This document shows positions 1 through 5,296 of a stretch of 5,671 nt of DNA, piece by piece. The first letter of the stretch is position 1. The number at the start of each line of letters is the position of its first letter. Source of the DNA: Lachnospiraceae bacterium (GTDB lineage: Bacteria; Bacillota_A; Clostridia; Lachnospirales; Lachnospiraceae); NCBI GenBank assembly GCA_018365895.1, contig JAGZJD010000110.1, positions 1-5,671 of the forward strand, in the 5' to 3' direction. The notes beneath the pieces were generated by a model. That model searched no databases. It was not told where the DNA came from and saw nothing but the letters and a program-made list of their open reading frames with translations. The position numbers were made by a program, and so were the translations under genes.

Positions 1-519
1 GCGGAGTTTTTTGAAGAAGAGCCATCTGTGTTTTCCTGTACAAAGGAAAATGTAAAGGAAATGCTCTCATTTTTCAGACAGGAAACATACAAGGGAGAGC
101 TTTCCCATTCAAAGGTGATTGCCATTGATGAAACTACAAGTGTCTGTTTCTATTATAAGGAAGAGAGGGAGACTGTAAAAATATACGCGTTAATCTGTAC
201 ACACAAGTTAGTAAAAGAACATCTTTCTGAGCTGGATGGAGTATTTCAGGAATTTCTGGAGGGATATATGGTCGGAAATATGGTTTCAGAAGAATGGTAT
301 TGTGACCTGATTTTTGTGGCAGGGCGTATGTCGGAATGTCTGAAAGAAATGGTGACAAAATCCATAATTCAGTTGGAAAAAAGATACCGTCTGCCTGTAG
401 CCGTGTGCCTGGAAGAAGAGAAAATATATATTCCGAACCAGAAGGATTTATATGGAAAAGAAGAATTTAAAAAGATGAAAAGGGAGATAAAAGGAATTTT
501 AAAAACAGGAGAAAGATAA
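1..519 (+). CDS. 3' part of an unrecognised soluble protein (5' end outside window)
   Basis: The frame is open from the first base of the window to TAA at 517-519, so the gene starts upstream; the GTG at 28 is an internal valine codon in my reading, with no ribosome binding site before it. About 172 residues are visible. They are rich in Glu, Lys and aromatic residues, contain no membrane segment, and alternate predicted strands (SKVIAIDETTSVCFYY, VKIYALICTH, CDLIFVAGRM) with charged helices, ending in a Lys-rich helix. I do not recognise the family. Its codons use C and G in third positions more often than the genes after position 1555, so it may belong to the older backbone of the locus. 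It ends 3 bases before the next gene and carries that gene's ribosome binding site, suggesting one operon. A role as a secretion accessory or an immunity protein is possible but unsupported. Confidence 0.75.
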   Translation, partial: AEFFEEEPSVFSCTKENVKEMLSFFRQETYKGELSHSKVIAIDETTSVCFYYKEERETVKIYALICTHKLVKEHLSELDGVFQEFLEGYMVGNMVSEEWYCDLIFVAGRMSECLKEMVTKSIIQLEKRYRLPVAVCLEEEKIYIPNQKDLYGKEEFKKMKREIKGILKTGER

Positions 520-522
520 AAA

Positions 523-1095
523 ATGGGTGAGGAAAAAATGACAGCGAAAGCGCCAGTTCAAGCAGCTGTGACAATTTTAGTACTGTGTATGGGAATAGGA
601 TATGAGATATGGGGACTACAGCAGATAGATTGGAGTAATCCAGAGAGTATAATACTTATGATAATTTTGAGTGCAGTTATGATAATCACAATATGGTATG
701 TTTTGTGTTCAGTTTTCGAAAGGAACAAAAAATTGATTATGGATAAAGAGGGGTGTATTGTGTCAATTTGGGGATATAAAAAAGCATATAAATGGGAAGA
801 GTTGTGTGTAAAACAAATTGTATACAATACAAGTATTTCTTCGAGAAGATCATATGACACACAGTATATCGAAGGCGTCATTTTTTCTCCACAGCCTGTA
901 AAAAGAAAATATCCGGCATATATAACTTATTGCGAAAGAACTCGTTACTGGAAAACGCTTTTTTATGTGAACTTTGTTTTGGAAGGGAAGAAAAAGCAGC
1001 CGTATATGGGGCTGCATGAAGTAGAGAAAGAAGAGTTCCTCTCCAAAATGCAGGAGTGGGGTGTGGAACTGGAGGATATGCGTGAAAAAAAGTAA
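523..1095 (+). CDS. Two-helix membrane protein with PH-like C-terminal domain, putative immunity-type
   Basis: This 190-residue protein has two hydrophobic helices (about residues 12-30 and 42-63), followed by a cytosolic-looking domain of about 120 residues. That domain starts with a strand pattern (KLIMDKEGCIVSIWGYKKAY, then a WEEL helix turn) and ends in an amphipathic helix (EVEKEEFLSKMQEWGVEL). Two helices plus a beta-rich domain and final helix is the plan of bacterial PH-like/YcxB-like membrane proteins, common among uncharacterised genes of toxin-immunity loci; the assignment is from pattern only. The ATG at 523 has AGGAG at 507-511. A second in-frame ATG at 538 has GGTGAGG just before it and could be the true start. 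Codons 116-140 recur as a diverged relic at 5183-5257, so a paralogue once existed downstream. Immunity function is inferred from context. Confidence 0.8.
   Translation: MGEEKMTAKAPVQAAVTILVLCMGIGYEIWGLQQIDWSNPESIILMIILSAVMIITIWYVLCSVFERNKKLIMDKEGCIVSIWGYKKAYKWEELCVKQIVYNTSISSRRSYDTQYIEGVIFSPQPVKRKYPAYITYCERTRYWKTLFYVNFVLEGKKKQPYMGLHEVEKEEFLSKMQEWGVELEDMREKK
868..942 (+). repeat. Direct repeat R1, copy 1 (inside the PH-like membrane protein gene)
   Basis: This 75-base segment aligns without gaps to 5183-5257 with 15 mismatches by hand count (about 80% identical), mostly at third codon positions. At protein level 19 of 25 residues match, around the shared core PQPVKRK. The pattern of changes says that both copies were under coding selection before the second one was broken. 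Confidence 0.8.
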
Positions 1096-1101
1096 AGATA
1101 A

Positions 1102-1374
1102 ATGATTCCAGGAGGTGTTCTTGGGTACATCATTCAAAAGCTCAGAGCGCAGCAGAAAGAGTACCGTGCAATCTCAGAGGGTGTCTAGTCCCTTCTGCGG
1201 GAAAACATTGTAGCGAATTATAACAAGTATCAGGACAGAGGAAACTGTTCGATTTATGCAAAAGAATCACTGAAACACGTATATGAATCATATCATAGCT
1301 TAGGCGGCAACGACGTTGCCACGAAATTATATCATACTCTTCTGGAAATGCCGGAAGAGCCAAAGGAGGGATAA
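1102..1374 (+). pseudogene. Small phage holin-region type protein, interrupted by an amber codon
   Basis: An ATG at 1102 opens a frame that stops at TAG (1186-1188) after 28 codons, but the same frame then runs uninterrupted to TAA at 1372-1374. Reading through gives about 90 residues: a short hydrophobic start (VLGYIIQKL), a charged helix (RAQQKEYRAISEGV), the stop, then SLLRENIVANYNKYQDRG, a helix, YHSLGGNDVATKLYHTLLEM and PEEP. The order GV-x-LLR, Y-x-G, YHxLGGN, TKL and P-x-EP is what I know from short one-helix proteins encoded next to holin and amidase genes in Clostridia prophages. The stop replaces a residue that is usually Gln, so a single CAG-to-TAG change explains it. The N-terminal membrane helix is also short. 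A diverged second copy lies at 3579-3712. Family assignment is from memory of the pattern. Confidence 0.65.
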
Positions 1375-1406
1375 GAGATGGGAGCAGATAATACGATTTC
1401 ATACAT
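1271..1406 (+). repeat. Direct repeat R2, copy 1
   Basis: Bases 1271-1359 align without gaps to 3579-3667 with 12 mismatches by hand count (about 87% identical). After a 4-base length difference, 1381-1406 matches 3685-3710 with one mismatch. The repeat spans the 3' half of the holin-region pseudogene and about 30 bases beyond its stop, and homology fades just past it. Both copies point the same way, about 2.3 kb apart, enclosing three genes. Confidence 0.85.
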
Positions 1407-1512
1407 GACGGGAAGCCTTGCAGCAATGGGCGTACTGGCATTCTGCGCTTATGCAGGAGAAAGCGTGACATATGGGAGAGGGCAAAGTACAGGGCTTTTA
1501 TATGGACGATGA
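1378..1512 (+). CDS. Doubtful 44-residue ORF with one hydrophobic segment
   Basis: The ATG at 1378 follows an excellent ribosome binding site (AAAGGAGGG, 1362-1370) with 7 bases of spacing, 3 bases after the preceding pseudogene's stop. The product would carry one hydrophobic stretch at about residues 14-26 (LAAMGVLAFCAYA) and end at TGA 1510-1512. Its first 9 codons lie in repeat R2, and the equivalent in the second copy has lost this start. The reading frame beyond about codon 36 may be wrong: the frame two bases later stays open to TAA at 1551-1553 and reads as a plausible hydrophobic tail (FIWTMTLQFVVVKWAGGR). It may therefore be a truncated or frameshifted gene from the same phage-like module. 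I do not recognise it. Confidence 0.3.
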   Translation: MGADNTISYMTGSLAAMGVLAFCAYAGESVTYGRGQSTGLLYGR

Positions 1513-1554
1513 CTTTGCAATTTGTTGTGGTAAAATGGGCTGGAGGTAGATAAA

Positions 1555-2004
1555 ATGTGTTCAATAAATGAAGTTTTTGAAATGTTGAATTGGAATAATA
1601 GTGAGGAAATTCAACAAAAAGGAATTGAAGAAGCAAGTAAAATAAAATACATATCTATTTTGTTTCAACCAGTAGAAAATAAAGAAATATGGGAAAACTG
1701 CGCTAAAGTTATTGCAAAAAAAAACGACGAAATACTTTCGACATATATGATTATGTTATTTGAATGGTTGAAAGATGCGAATTGGCCAGGTTTTTTTGTG
1801 ATTTACAACAGAATAAAGAAAATGAAACCAGATAACATTTGTTCAGATTATTCTTATTGTATTACAATGGCAAAAAAACAAAATGATGAAAGTTGGTTGG
1901 ATTTTATGTCAGGATTAATTGAAAATCCTCAAATATACGAAAAACTTTCAAGAGAACATCAAGAACTAATGTCTAAACATTATAAGAATTTTTGGCAAAA
2001 GTAG
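1555..2004 (+). CDS. Helical 149-residue protein with WLKDANWPG motif, putative immunity-type
   Basis: The ATG at 1555 is preceded by GGAGGT (1542-1547) with 7 bases of spacing, which fixes the start. The protein is soluble and almost all helical. After an N-terminal helix it reads ILFQPVENKEIWENCAKVI and then LFEWLKDANWPGFFVIYNRI (about residues 69-87), and it ends in charged helices. The ENCAKVI element followed by an EWLxDxNWPG segment resembles small proteins of Clostridia and Bacilli of the DUF5071/HEAT-like kind that recur in toxin-immunity neighbourhoods; I hold this lightly. Codon use is strongly AT-biased compared with the first gene, consistent with a separate acquisition. It lies just after repeat R2 and 19 bases before the next gene, so the two are probably co-transcribed. 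Binding of a cognate toxin is inferred only. Confidence 0.85.
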   Translation: MCSINEVFEMLNWNNSEEIQQKGIEEASKIKYISILFQPVENKEIWENCAKVIAKKNDEILSTYMIMLFEWLKDANWPGFFVIYNRIKKMKPDNICSDYSYCITMAKKQNDESWLDFMSGLIENPQIYEKLSREHQELMSKHYKNFWQK

Positions 2005-2023
2005 ATAAATTGAAGGTATAAAA

Positions 2024-2896
2024 ATGAGCTGTGAACGGATAGTGTATTTTGGAAAACTAGCATATTTAAATATGACAAGAGAAACCAGCTTATCCGGGAG
2101 GAATGTCAAAGATATTTCTACATTAAAAACTTTAAAAGTGTCTGGATTTAAGGAGGTGTTTAAAATAGATAAAAAATACTGGCGATTTTTGAGAAGAGGG
2201 ATTTCTTTAGTGGTGTTTGGGATTTTGGATATTGTGGGATTGAAAAAATCCATAGACTGGATGGAAATAGTGGGACTATGCGGTTTATCCATTCTTCTTC
2301 AGGAGAAATCCATATGTATATTTTATGACGAGTACAATGAGATAAGCTATAAATATGCAGAGGAAGAATATAGTAAGCCGAAGCACTTGAAAAAGCTTTT
2401 TGAATATTTCTTTTATGAAAAAACAGAGTTGCCTAAAATCATAATTAAAGGTGTATATATACAGGTGATTTTGGCGGTAATACATAATGTAGTGTCAATA
2501 TTGCTGCTTTTATGGGACTTCCGTGCAATGGTTGGTGAACTGTTTATTTATTTTTTTATGGTTTACGGGGTACTTTTCTGGGTGGAATATAAGGGAACTA
2601 AGAAATGCTTTTTAAAAAAGTTTGTCAGGATAAATGCAAGGAATATCTGGTATTTATTTAAACGGTATTTTATTCTGAAAGAAGCGTGCAGAGAAAAAGA
2701 ACCATGTCGAACTTGTGTTGGAAAATGCCGAATTTGTTCTATAAAAGTGAGGGGAAGAAAACAATATGCGGAGGTGGTATTACTGGGCAGTAAGAAAACA
2801 TATAAGAAAGTTTTACTTAGAAATAAAGAGAAAGAGTATAGTGTAGATACAACAGGGATGTTGTATGAAATTTGTGGGGTTTTCTATTTGGAGTAG
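2024..2896 (+). CDS. Four-helix membrane protein with a C-terminal five-cysteine cluster
   Basis: This 290-residue protein has hydrophobic segments at about residues 60-73, 81-99, 145-164 and 170-188, separated by a charged loop (about 100-140). After the last helix comes a basic tail with cysteines at residues 222, 228, 231, 235 and 238 (C-x5-C-x2-C-x3-C-x2-C), then a strand-rich end of about 50 residues. I do not recognise the family. The cysteine spacing could bind a metal or form disulfides; the many basic residues around it suggest a cytosolic face and so favour metal. The start at ATG 2024 has only a weak upstream GAAGG. A consensus AAGGAGG at 2150-2156 sits 8 bases before an in-frame ATA (codon 48), suggesting an older start there. 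Its 3' end overlaps the first codons of the next frame as usually called. Role unknown; context suggests toxin immunity. Confidence 0.75.
   Translation: MSCERIVYFGKLAYLNMTRETSLSGRNVKDISTLKTLKVSGFKEVFKIDKKYWRFLRRGISLVVFGILDIVGLKKSIDWMEIVGLCGLSILLQEKSICIFYDEYNEISYKYAEEEYSKPKHLKKLFEYFFYEKTELPKIIIKGVYIQVILAVIHNVVSILLLLWDFRAMVGELFIYFFMVYGVLFWVEYKGTKKCFLKKFVRINARNIWYLFKRYFILKEACREKEPCRTCVGKCRICSIKVRGRKQYAEVVLLGSKKTYKKVLLRNKEKEYSVDTTGMLYEICGVFYLE
2150..2167 (+). promoter_or_regulatory. Internal consensus ribosome binding site facing an in-frame ATA codon
   Basis: AAGGAGG at 2150-2156 is followed after 8 bases by ATA (2165-2167), in frame with the four-helix membrane protein. From there the protein would begin just before DKKYWRFLRRG and the first hydrophobic segment. 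Either the site is chance, or an ancestral ATG decayed to ATA and the upstream ATG now serves. Confidence 0.35.
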
Positions 2897-3527
2897 AAGA
2901 AATATTATAAGGCAAATAAGGAGAGAAGAAGACAATGGAAAAAAGGAGTTTCAAAAGATTGTAAAAGATAAAATGAAAGCAATGGGTTTTAAAGTTTCTG
3001 GCAATAGTATTTATAAAATTTTGAGTGAAGATTACGTAATAGGACTTTATTTGATTCACCGTTCGTATTGCAAAGGATACGTTATAGATGTTGGGGCTCT
3101 ATATTTGCCGGACAGTGAAAAGTGGCCTATTCGAGGAGGCCTAGACTTTGATTGGTATTTATCTTTCTGGTTTCCCAAGAAACCAGGTGATAATATTTTA
3201 AAATATTTTGCGGAAGAAGATTATAATGAGTTGGACATGGAAAATTTGATGGATTATTTTGAATATGATACTCGCACAAAAGAAGAGTTGGAAATTTTAT
3301 TAGATGCGAATATTCAAAAGTTTTTACTTCCTATATATGATAAAAAATATCCAATTCAATACTATGAAAAGAGAAACAGCGATTTGGTTGTGCAACGCTG
3401 GGAAATTGTAGATAAACTGCTGCCGCTGGGGAATTTTGATAAAGATAAAATTTATAATTTCAAGAAAAAATGGGAATCAGGGACCAGAATAACCAAAGAA
3501 GAATGGGAATTATTGGATCGAGGTTAA
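2865..3527 (+). CDS. DUF4304-like soluble protein, probably frameshifted at both ends
   Basis: The open frame gives 220 residues, but only about residue 25 onward looks like a natural protein. From there it reads KKEFQKIVKDKMKAMGFKVSG, then strands ending in YVIDVGALYLP, a WYLSFWFP segment, and C-terminal helices. The opening (amphipathic helix, then GFK-x-SGN-x-IYK, then strands) resembles the DUF4304 family, often seen near toxin genes; moderate-to-low certainty. The ATG at 2865 lies inside the previous gene with a poor ribosome binding site. The convincing start (AAGGAG 2918-2923, ATG 2935) is one base out of frame because a run of A holds six bases; seven would give M-E-K-K-E-F-Q-K. At the 3' end, removing C3519 would extend the protein by a natural-looking helix (EVKNKLKCLQEEAEKIFGNM). 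It is probably a decayed or non-functional gene unless the assembly is wrong. Confidence 0.6.
   Translation: MKFVGFSIWSRRNIIRQIRREEDNGKKEFQKIVKDKMKAMGFKVSGNSIYKILSEDYVIGLYLIHRSYCKGYVIDVGALYLPDSEKWPIRGGLDFDWYLSFWFPKKPGDNILKYFAEEDYNELDMENLMDYFEYDTRTKEELEILLDANIQKFLLPIYDKKYPIQYYEKRNSDLVVQRWEIVDKLLPLGNFDKDKIYNFKKKWESGTRITKEEWELLDRG
2918..2937 (+). promoter_or_regulatory. Ribosome binding site and out-of-frame ATG of the DUF4304-like gene
   Basis: AAGGAG (2918-2923) stands 11 bases before ATG 2935-2937, 38 bases after the stop of the preceding gene: a normal start arrangement. The frame it opens ends after nine codons, while the long downstream frame is one base away across six A residues (2939-2944). 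This marks the likely frameshift position. Confidence 0.55.
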
Positions 3528-3578
3528 AAATAAACTTAAATGTTTGCAGGAAGAAGCTGAAAAAATTTTTGGAAACAT

Positions 3579-3712
3579 GGAAACATCTACATGAAACATA
3601 TCATAACTTAGGCGGCAACGATGTTATCACAAAATTACATCATACTATTCTGGAAATGCCGGAAGAGTCAATAGATAAGAGACAGGAGCAGATAATACGA
3701 TTTTATACATAA
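3579..3712 (+). pseudogene. Second, decayed copy of the holin-region protein (repeat R2, copy 2)
   Basis: This stretch translates to KHLHETYHNLGGNDVITKL, a short helix and EMPEES, matching the C-terminal half of the pseudogene at 1102-1374. Its N-terminal half, membrane helix and start are missing. The left edge of the homology (about 3579) falls directly on the 3' end of the DUF4304-like gene, so the copy was cut there by recombination or deletion. A 4-base deletion after the PEE codons shifts the frame, so translation continues into QEQIIRFYT and stops at 3710-3712. A longer open frame from 3470 is an out-of-frame shadow of the upstream gene and not a real start. Confidence 0.7.
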
Positions 3713-3723
3713 GGGGGAATATT

Positions 3724-3819
3724 TTGGGATATGCTGCGAACAGCAAACAAGTTGCGATAGATGGTTCTATAAATGGTGTTATGTGGGGTGGAATAGGTGC
3801 GCTTGATGAGGCATCTTAA
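3724..3819 (+). pseudogene. Relic resembling the core region of a polymorphic toxin
   Basis: An open stretch of 31 codons ending in TAA (3817-3819) reads GYAANSKQVAIDGSINGVMW followed by GGIGALDEAS. A Gly/Ala-rich hydrophobic stretch with VAIDxxIN and GGIGAL is typical of the pre-toxin linker just before the C-terminal toxin domain in LXG-type and other polymorphic toxins of Firmicutes; this is pattern memory and not a family match I can prove. There is no start with a ribosome binding site and no toxin domain follows. After the stop, two other frames give short plausible C-termini before 3880 (one ends in LPKDIDGIYE at about 3861), which may be further debris. If correct, it ties the surrounding genes to toxin immunity. 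Confidence 0.35.
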
Positions 3820-3880
3820 ATGTAGTCTATAGAATTGCCAAAAGATATAGACGGAATATACGAATAAGCGGAGGAAAGAT

Positions 3881-4714
3881 ATGAGAGTACGACACCATTA
3901 TTGTATAGATGAACGAGAAAGTGTGGTAGAGTTTTTGAAACGATACCCAATATCGTATGAAGTAATTGGAATGGTAGGAGATAAAACTATAATATTTGAT
4001 ATTTATGAGGATCAATATAGTTATGAAATGTTTAAAAAATCTTTTCCCATGCTAAGTATTAGTTCTTTTAAAAATTTGGAGTTTTCTAAAGAGGATATAG
4101 AAAAATCAAAATGGTTAATGGTAAGTTGCAGGGGGACCAATGTTGAATATGTATTTCAAAAAGAGGCATTTCAATATTCATGTCCGTATAAGATACCTTT
4201 TCATAAGAAATCTTTTTATAGACATTTTAAGCAAATATCGAATTTAACAGTAGAAAAAAATGTAAAATGGGGAAAGAGACAATTTTTTAGTGGCCCAAAC
4301 AGTATGGAAAATATAATTTTTTGTTCTGAGAGAACAAAAAATATTTTGGAAAATAGATGGGAAGGATTACAATTTAAAAATGTTATAAATAAAAAGGGTA
4401 ACGATTATATTGATGATTTATATCAACTATTTTTTGAAAATTCCATTCCATTTTCTGCTTTCGTAGATGCAAAAAGTGTACGGTGTCATAAGTGTAGAAA
4501 GAAAATGATATTAGTATCAGATTGTATATTTAAAATAAAAGAAGAATATTTGCAAGATTCTTCAAAAGTTTATCAAACAGGAGAGGTTATAACTGATGGA
4601 AGAATTTTTGGAGAAACAGTAGTATTGTACATTGTTCCTCAAGAGTTTTACAGGTACTGTGAAGAACGGGGAATGAATCGTGGAATGGACTATAGACCCG
4701 TTGAGTTAGTGTAA
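3881..4714 (+). CDS. 277-residue soluble protein with a CxxC pair, putative immunity-type
   Basis: The start is secure: GGAGG (3870-3874) with 6 bases of spacing to ATG 3881. The protein is soluble and seems to have two parts. Residues 1-135 are strand-rich (VIGMVGDKTIIFDIYED, WLMVSCRGTNVEYVFQ). Residues 136-277 begin FSGPNSMENIIFCSERTKNI, continue with a WEGLQFKNV strand, then a CHKCRKKM segment (Cys 202 and 205), and end with VPQEFYRYCEERGMNRGMDY plus RPVELV. A 'serine-x-arg-x3-ile ... gly-x-x-phe-x-x-val' element followed by a separate C-terminal 'xxYRxxxERxxxRGxxYxPVxLV' element recalls two-part immunity proteins of the DUF1629/Imm11 kind; low certainty. The single CxxC could support a zinc site only with other ligands. 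Strong AT bias. It leads the next gene by 46 bases, so both may be one transcript. Confidence 0.85.
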   Translation: MRVRHHYCIDERESVVEFLKRYPISYEVIGMVGDKTIIFDIYEDQYSYEMFKKSFPMLSISSFKNLEFSKEDIEKSKWLMVSCRGTNVEYVFQKEAFQYSCPYKIPFHKKSFYRHFKQISNLTVEKNVKWGKRQFFSGPNSMENIIFCSERTKNILENRWEGLQFKNVINKKGNDYIDDLYQLFFENSIPFSAFVDAKSVRCHKCRKKMILVSDCIFKIKEEYLQDSSKVYQTGEVITDGRIFGETVVLYIVPQEFYRYCEERGMNRGMDYRPVELV

Positions 4715-4760
4715 AATATTTATTTATATAAAGGCTGGTTTCAGTGAAAAAGGAGGTTCT

Positions 4761-5162
4761 ATGGAAAAATTAAAGAAGATAGGAAATGGGTTAATCGGAG
4801 GAGTAATACTGTATATAATTAATATATTACGAGCTTGGACAATACATAATATGGATTTTCCAGAGTTTGAGAATGTTTTCTTTTTTCTTGATTTATTTGG
4901 TATCTTTATTGCTGTATTTTTAATATTATATAAACAAACTACAACAAAAGATTCCATTGTAAATGCAAGTGTTATGATGTTGGTATGGACTGTTGTTGAA
5001 TTTTGGGGAGAAAGCTATGTATTAAAATTTTTAAATATAGAGCATCCCTATGACAGTAATGGTTATGGAATGATAATAGTAATATACATGATGGCAATCA
5101 TTGTGATACTGGTGTGTACGATATTGATAAAGGCATTTGTGAGATTTTGTAAAGGGTATTAA
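4761..5162 (+). CDS. Four-helix 133-residue membrane protein, unrecognised
   Basis: A perfect AGGAGG (4751-4756) precedes ATG 4761 by 4 bases. The product is nearly all membrane: helices at about residues 8-26, 38-57, 65-83 and 103-127, with a short polar N-terminus (MEKLKKIGNG), a loop with KQTTTKD, and a loop with NIEHPYDSNGYG before the last helix. The Lys/Arg distribution fits both termini facing the cytosol. No enzyme or transporter motif is visible and I do not recognise the family. Small multi-helix proteins of this kind are frequent as immunity proteins against membrane-damaging or cell-envelope toxins, but here that is contextual inference. It could equally be a remnant of a larger membrane protein. 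Confidence 0.8.
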   Translation: MEKLKKIGNGLIGGVILYIINILRAWTIHNMDFPEFENVFFFLDLFGIFIAVFLILYKQTTTKDSIVNASVMMLVWTVVEFWGESYVLKFLNIEHPYDSNGYGMIIVIYMMAIIVILVCTILIKAFVRFCKGY

Positions 5163-5179
5163 AGTGTTCTTTTGCAATA

Positions 5180-5260
5180 AATATTGAAGGTGTCATTTTT
5201 TTGCCGCAGCCTGTGAAAAGAAAAAAACAGGCATATATCACTTCTTATGAAAGGGCTATT
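5180..5260 (+). pseudogene. Relic of a paralogue of the PH-like membrane protein (repeat R1, copy 2)
   Basis: Codons from 5183 to 5257 translate to IEGVIFLPQPVKRK and on to AYITSYERA, matching residues 116-140 of the protein encoded at 523-1095 at 19 of 25 positions. No homology is evident on either side: the preceding gene ends at 5162, and after 5260 the sequence becomes the leader of the next gene. The relic is in frame with the gene at 5297, so an artificially long ORF with a TTG start at 5201 can be drawn through it. I regard that fusion as accidental because the ATG at 5297 has its own ribosome binding site. Confidence 0.75.
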
Positions 5261-5296
5261 TTGGGGGAGTTAGTGTTAAAAGGAGGACAGTTAATA

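Noticed and set aside
28..30. GTG as the start of the first gene
   Set aside because: The frame is open to the window edge and no ribosome binding site precedes it, so the gene is treated as 5'-truncated.
1142..1636. A 164-codon minus-strand open frame across the pseudogene region
   Set aside because: It covers the antisense of the well-supported holin-type relic and runs into the start of the gene at 1555; its composition (Cys, His, Leu, Ser, Pro-rich) is typical of antisense shadow frames and it has no convincing ribosome binding site.
3470..3712. An 80-codon + strand ORF joining the end of the DUF4304-like gene to the R2 relic
   Set aside because: Its first part is an out-of-frame reading of the upstream gene and only the part after 3579 has homology; there is no ribosome binding site at 3470.
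1102..3712. R2 copies as attachment sites or a CRISPR-like repeat
   Set aside because: There are only two copies, over 130 bases long, diverged and clearly protein-coding in origin; no integrase gene is visible.
3753..3780. TTGCGA followed by TATAAA as a promoter
   Set aside because: The two elements are only about 10 bases apart, too close for a sigma-70 promoter, and they lie in the toxin-like coding relic.
4497..4515. CHKCRKKM in the 277-residue protein as a double-CxxC zinc immunity protein
   Set aside because: Only one CxxC pair is present and the characteristic following glycine is missing.
5201..5296. TTG start giving a 125-residue version of the last membrane protein
   Set aside because: The extra 32 codons are the R1 relic, and ATG 5297 has a perfect AGGAGG upstream.
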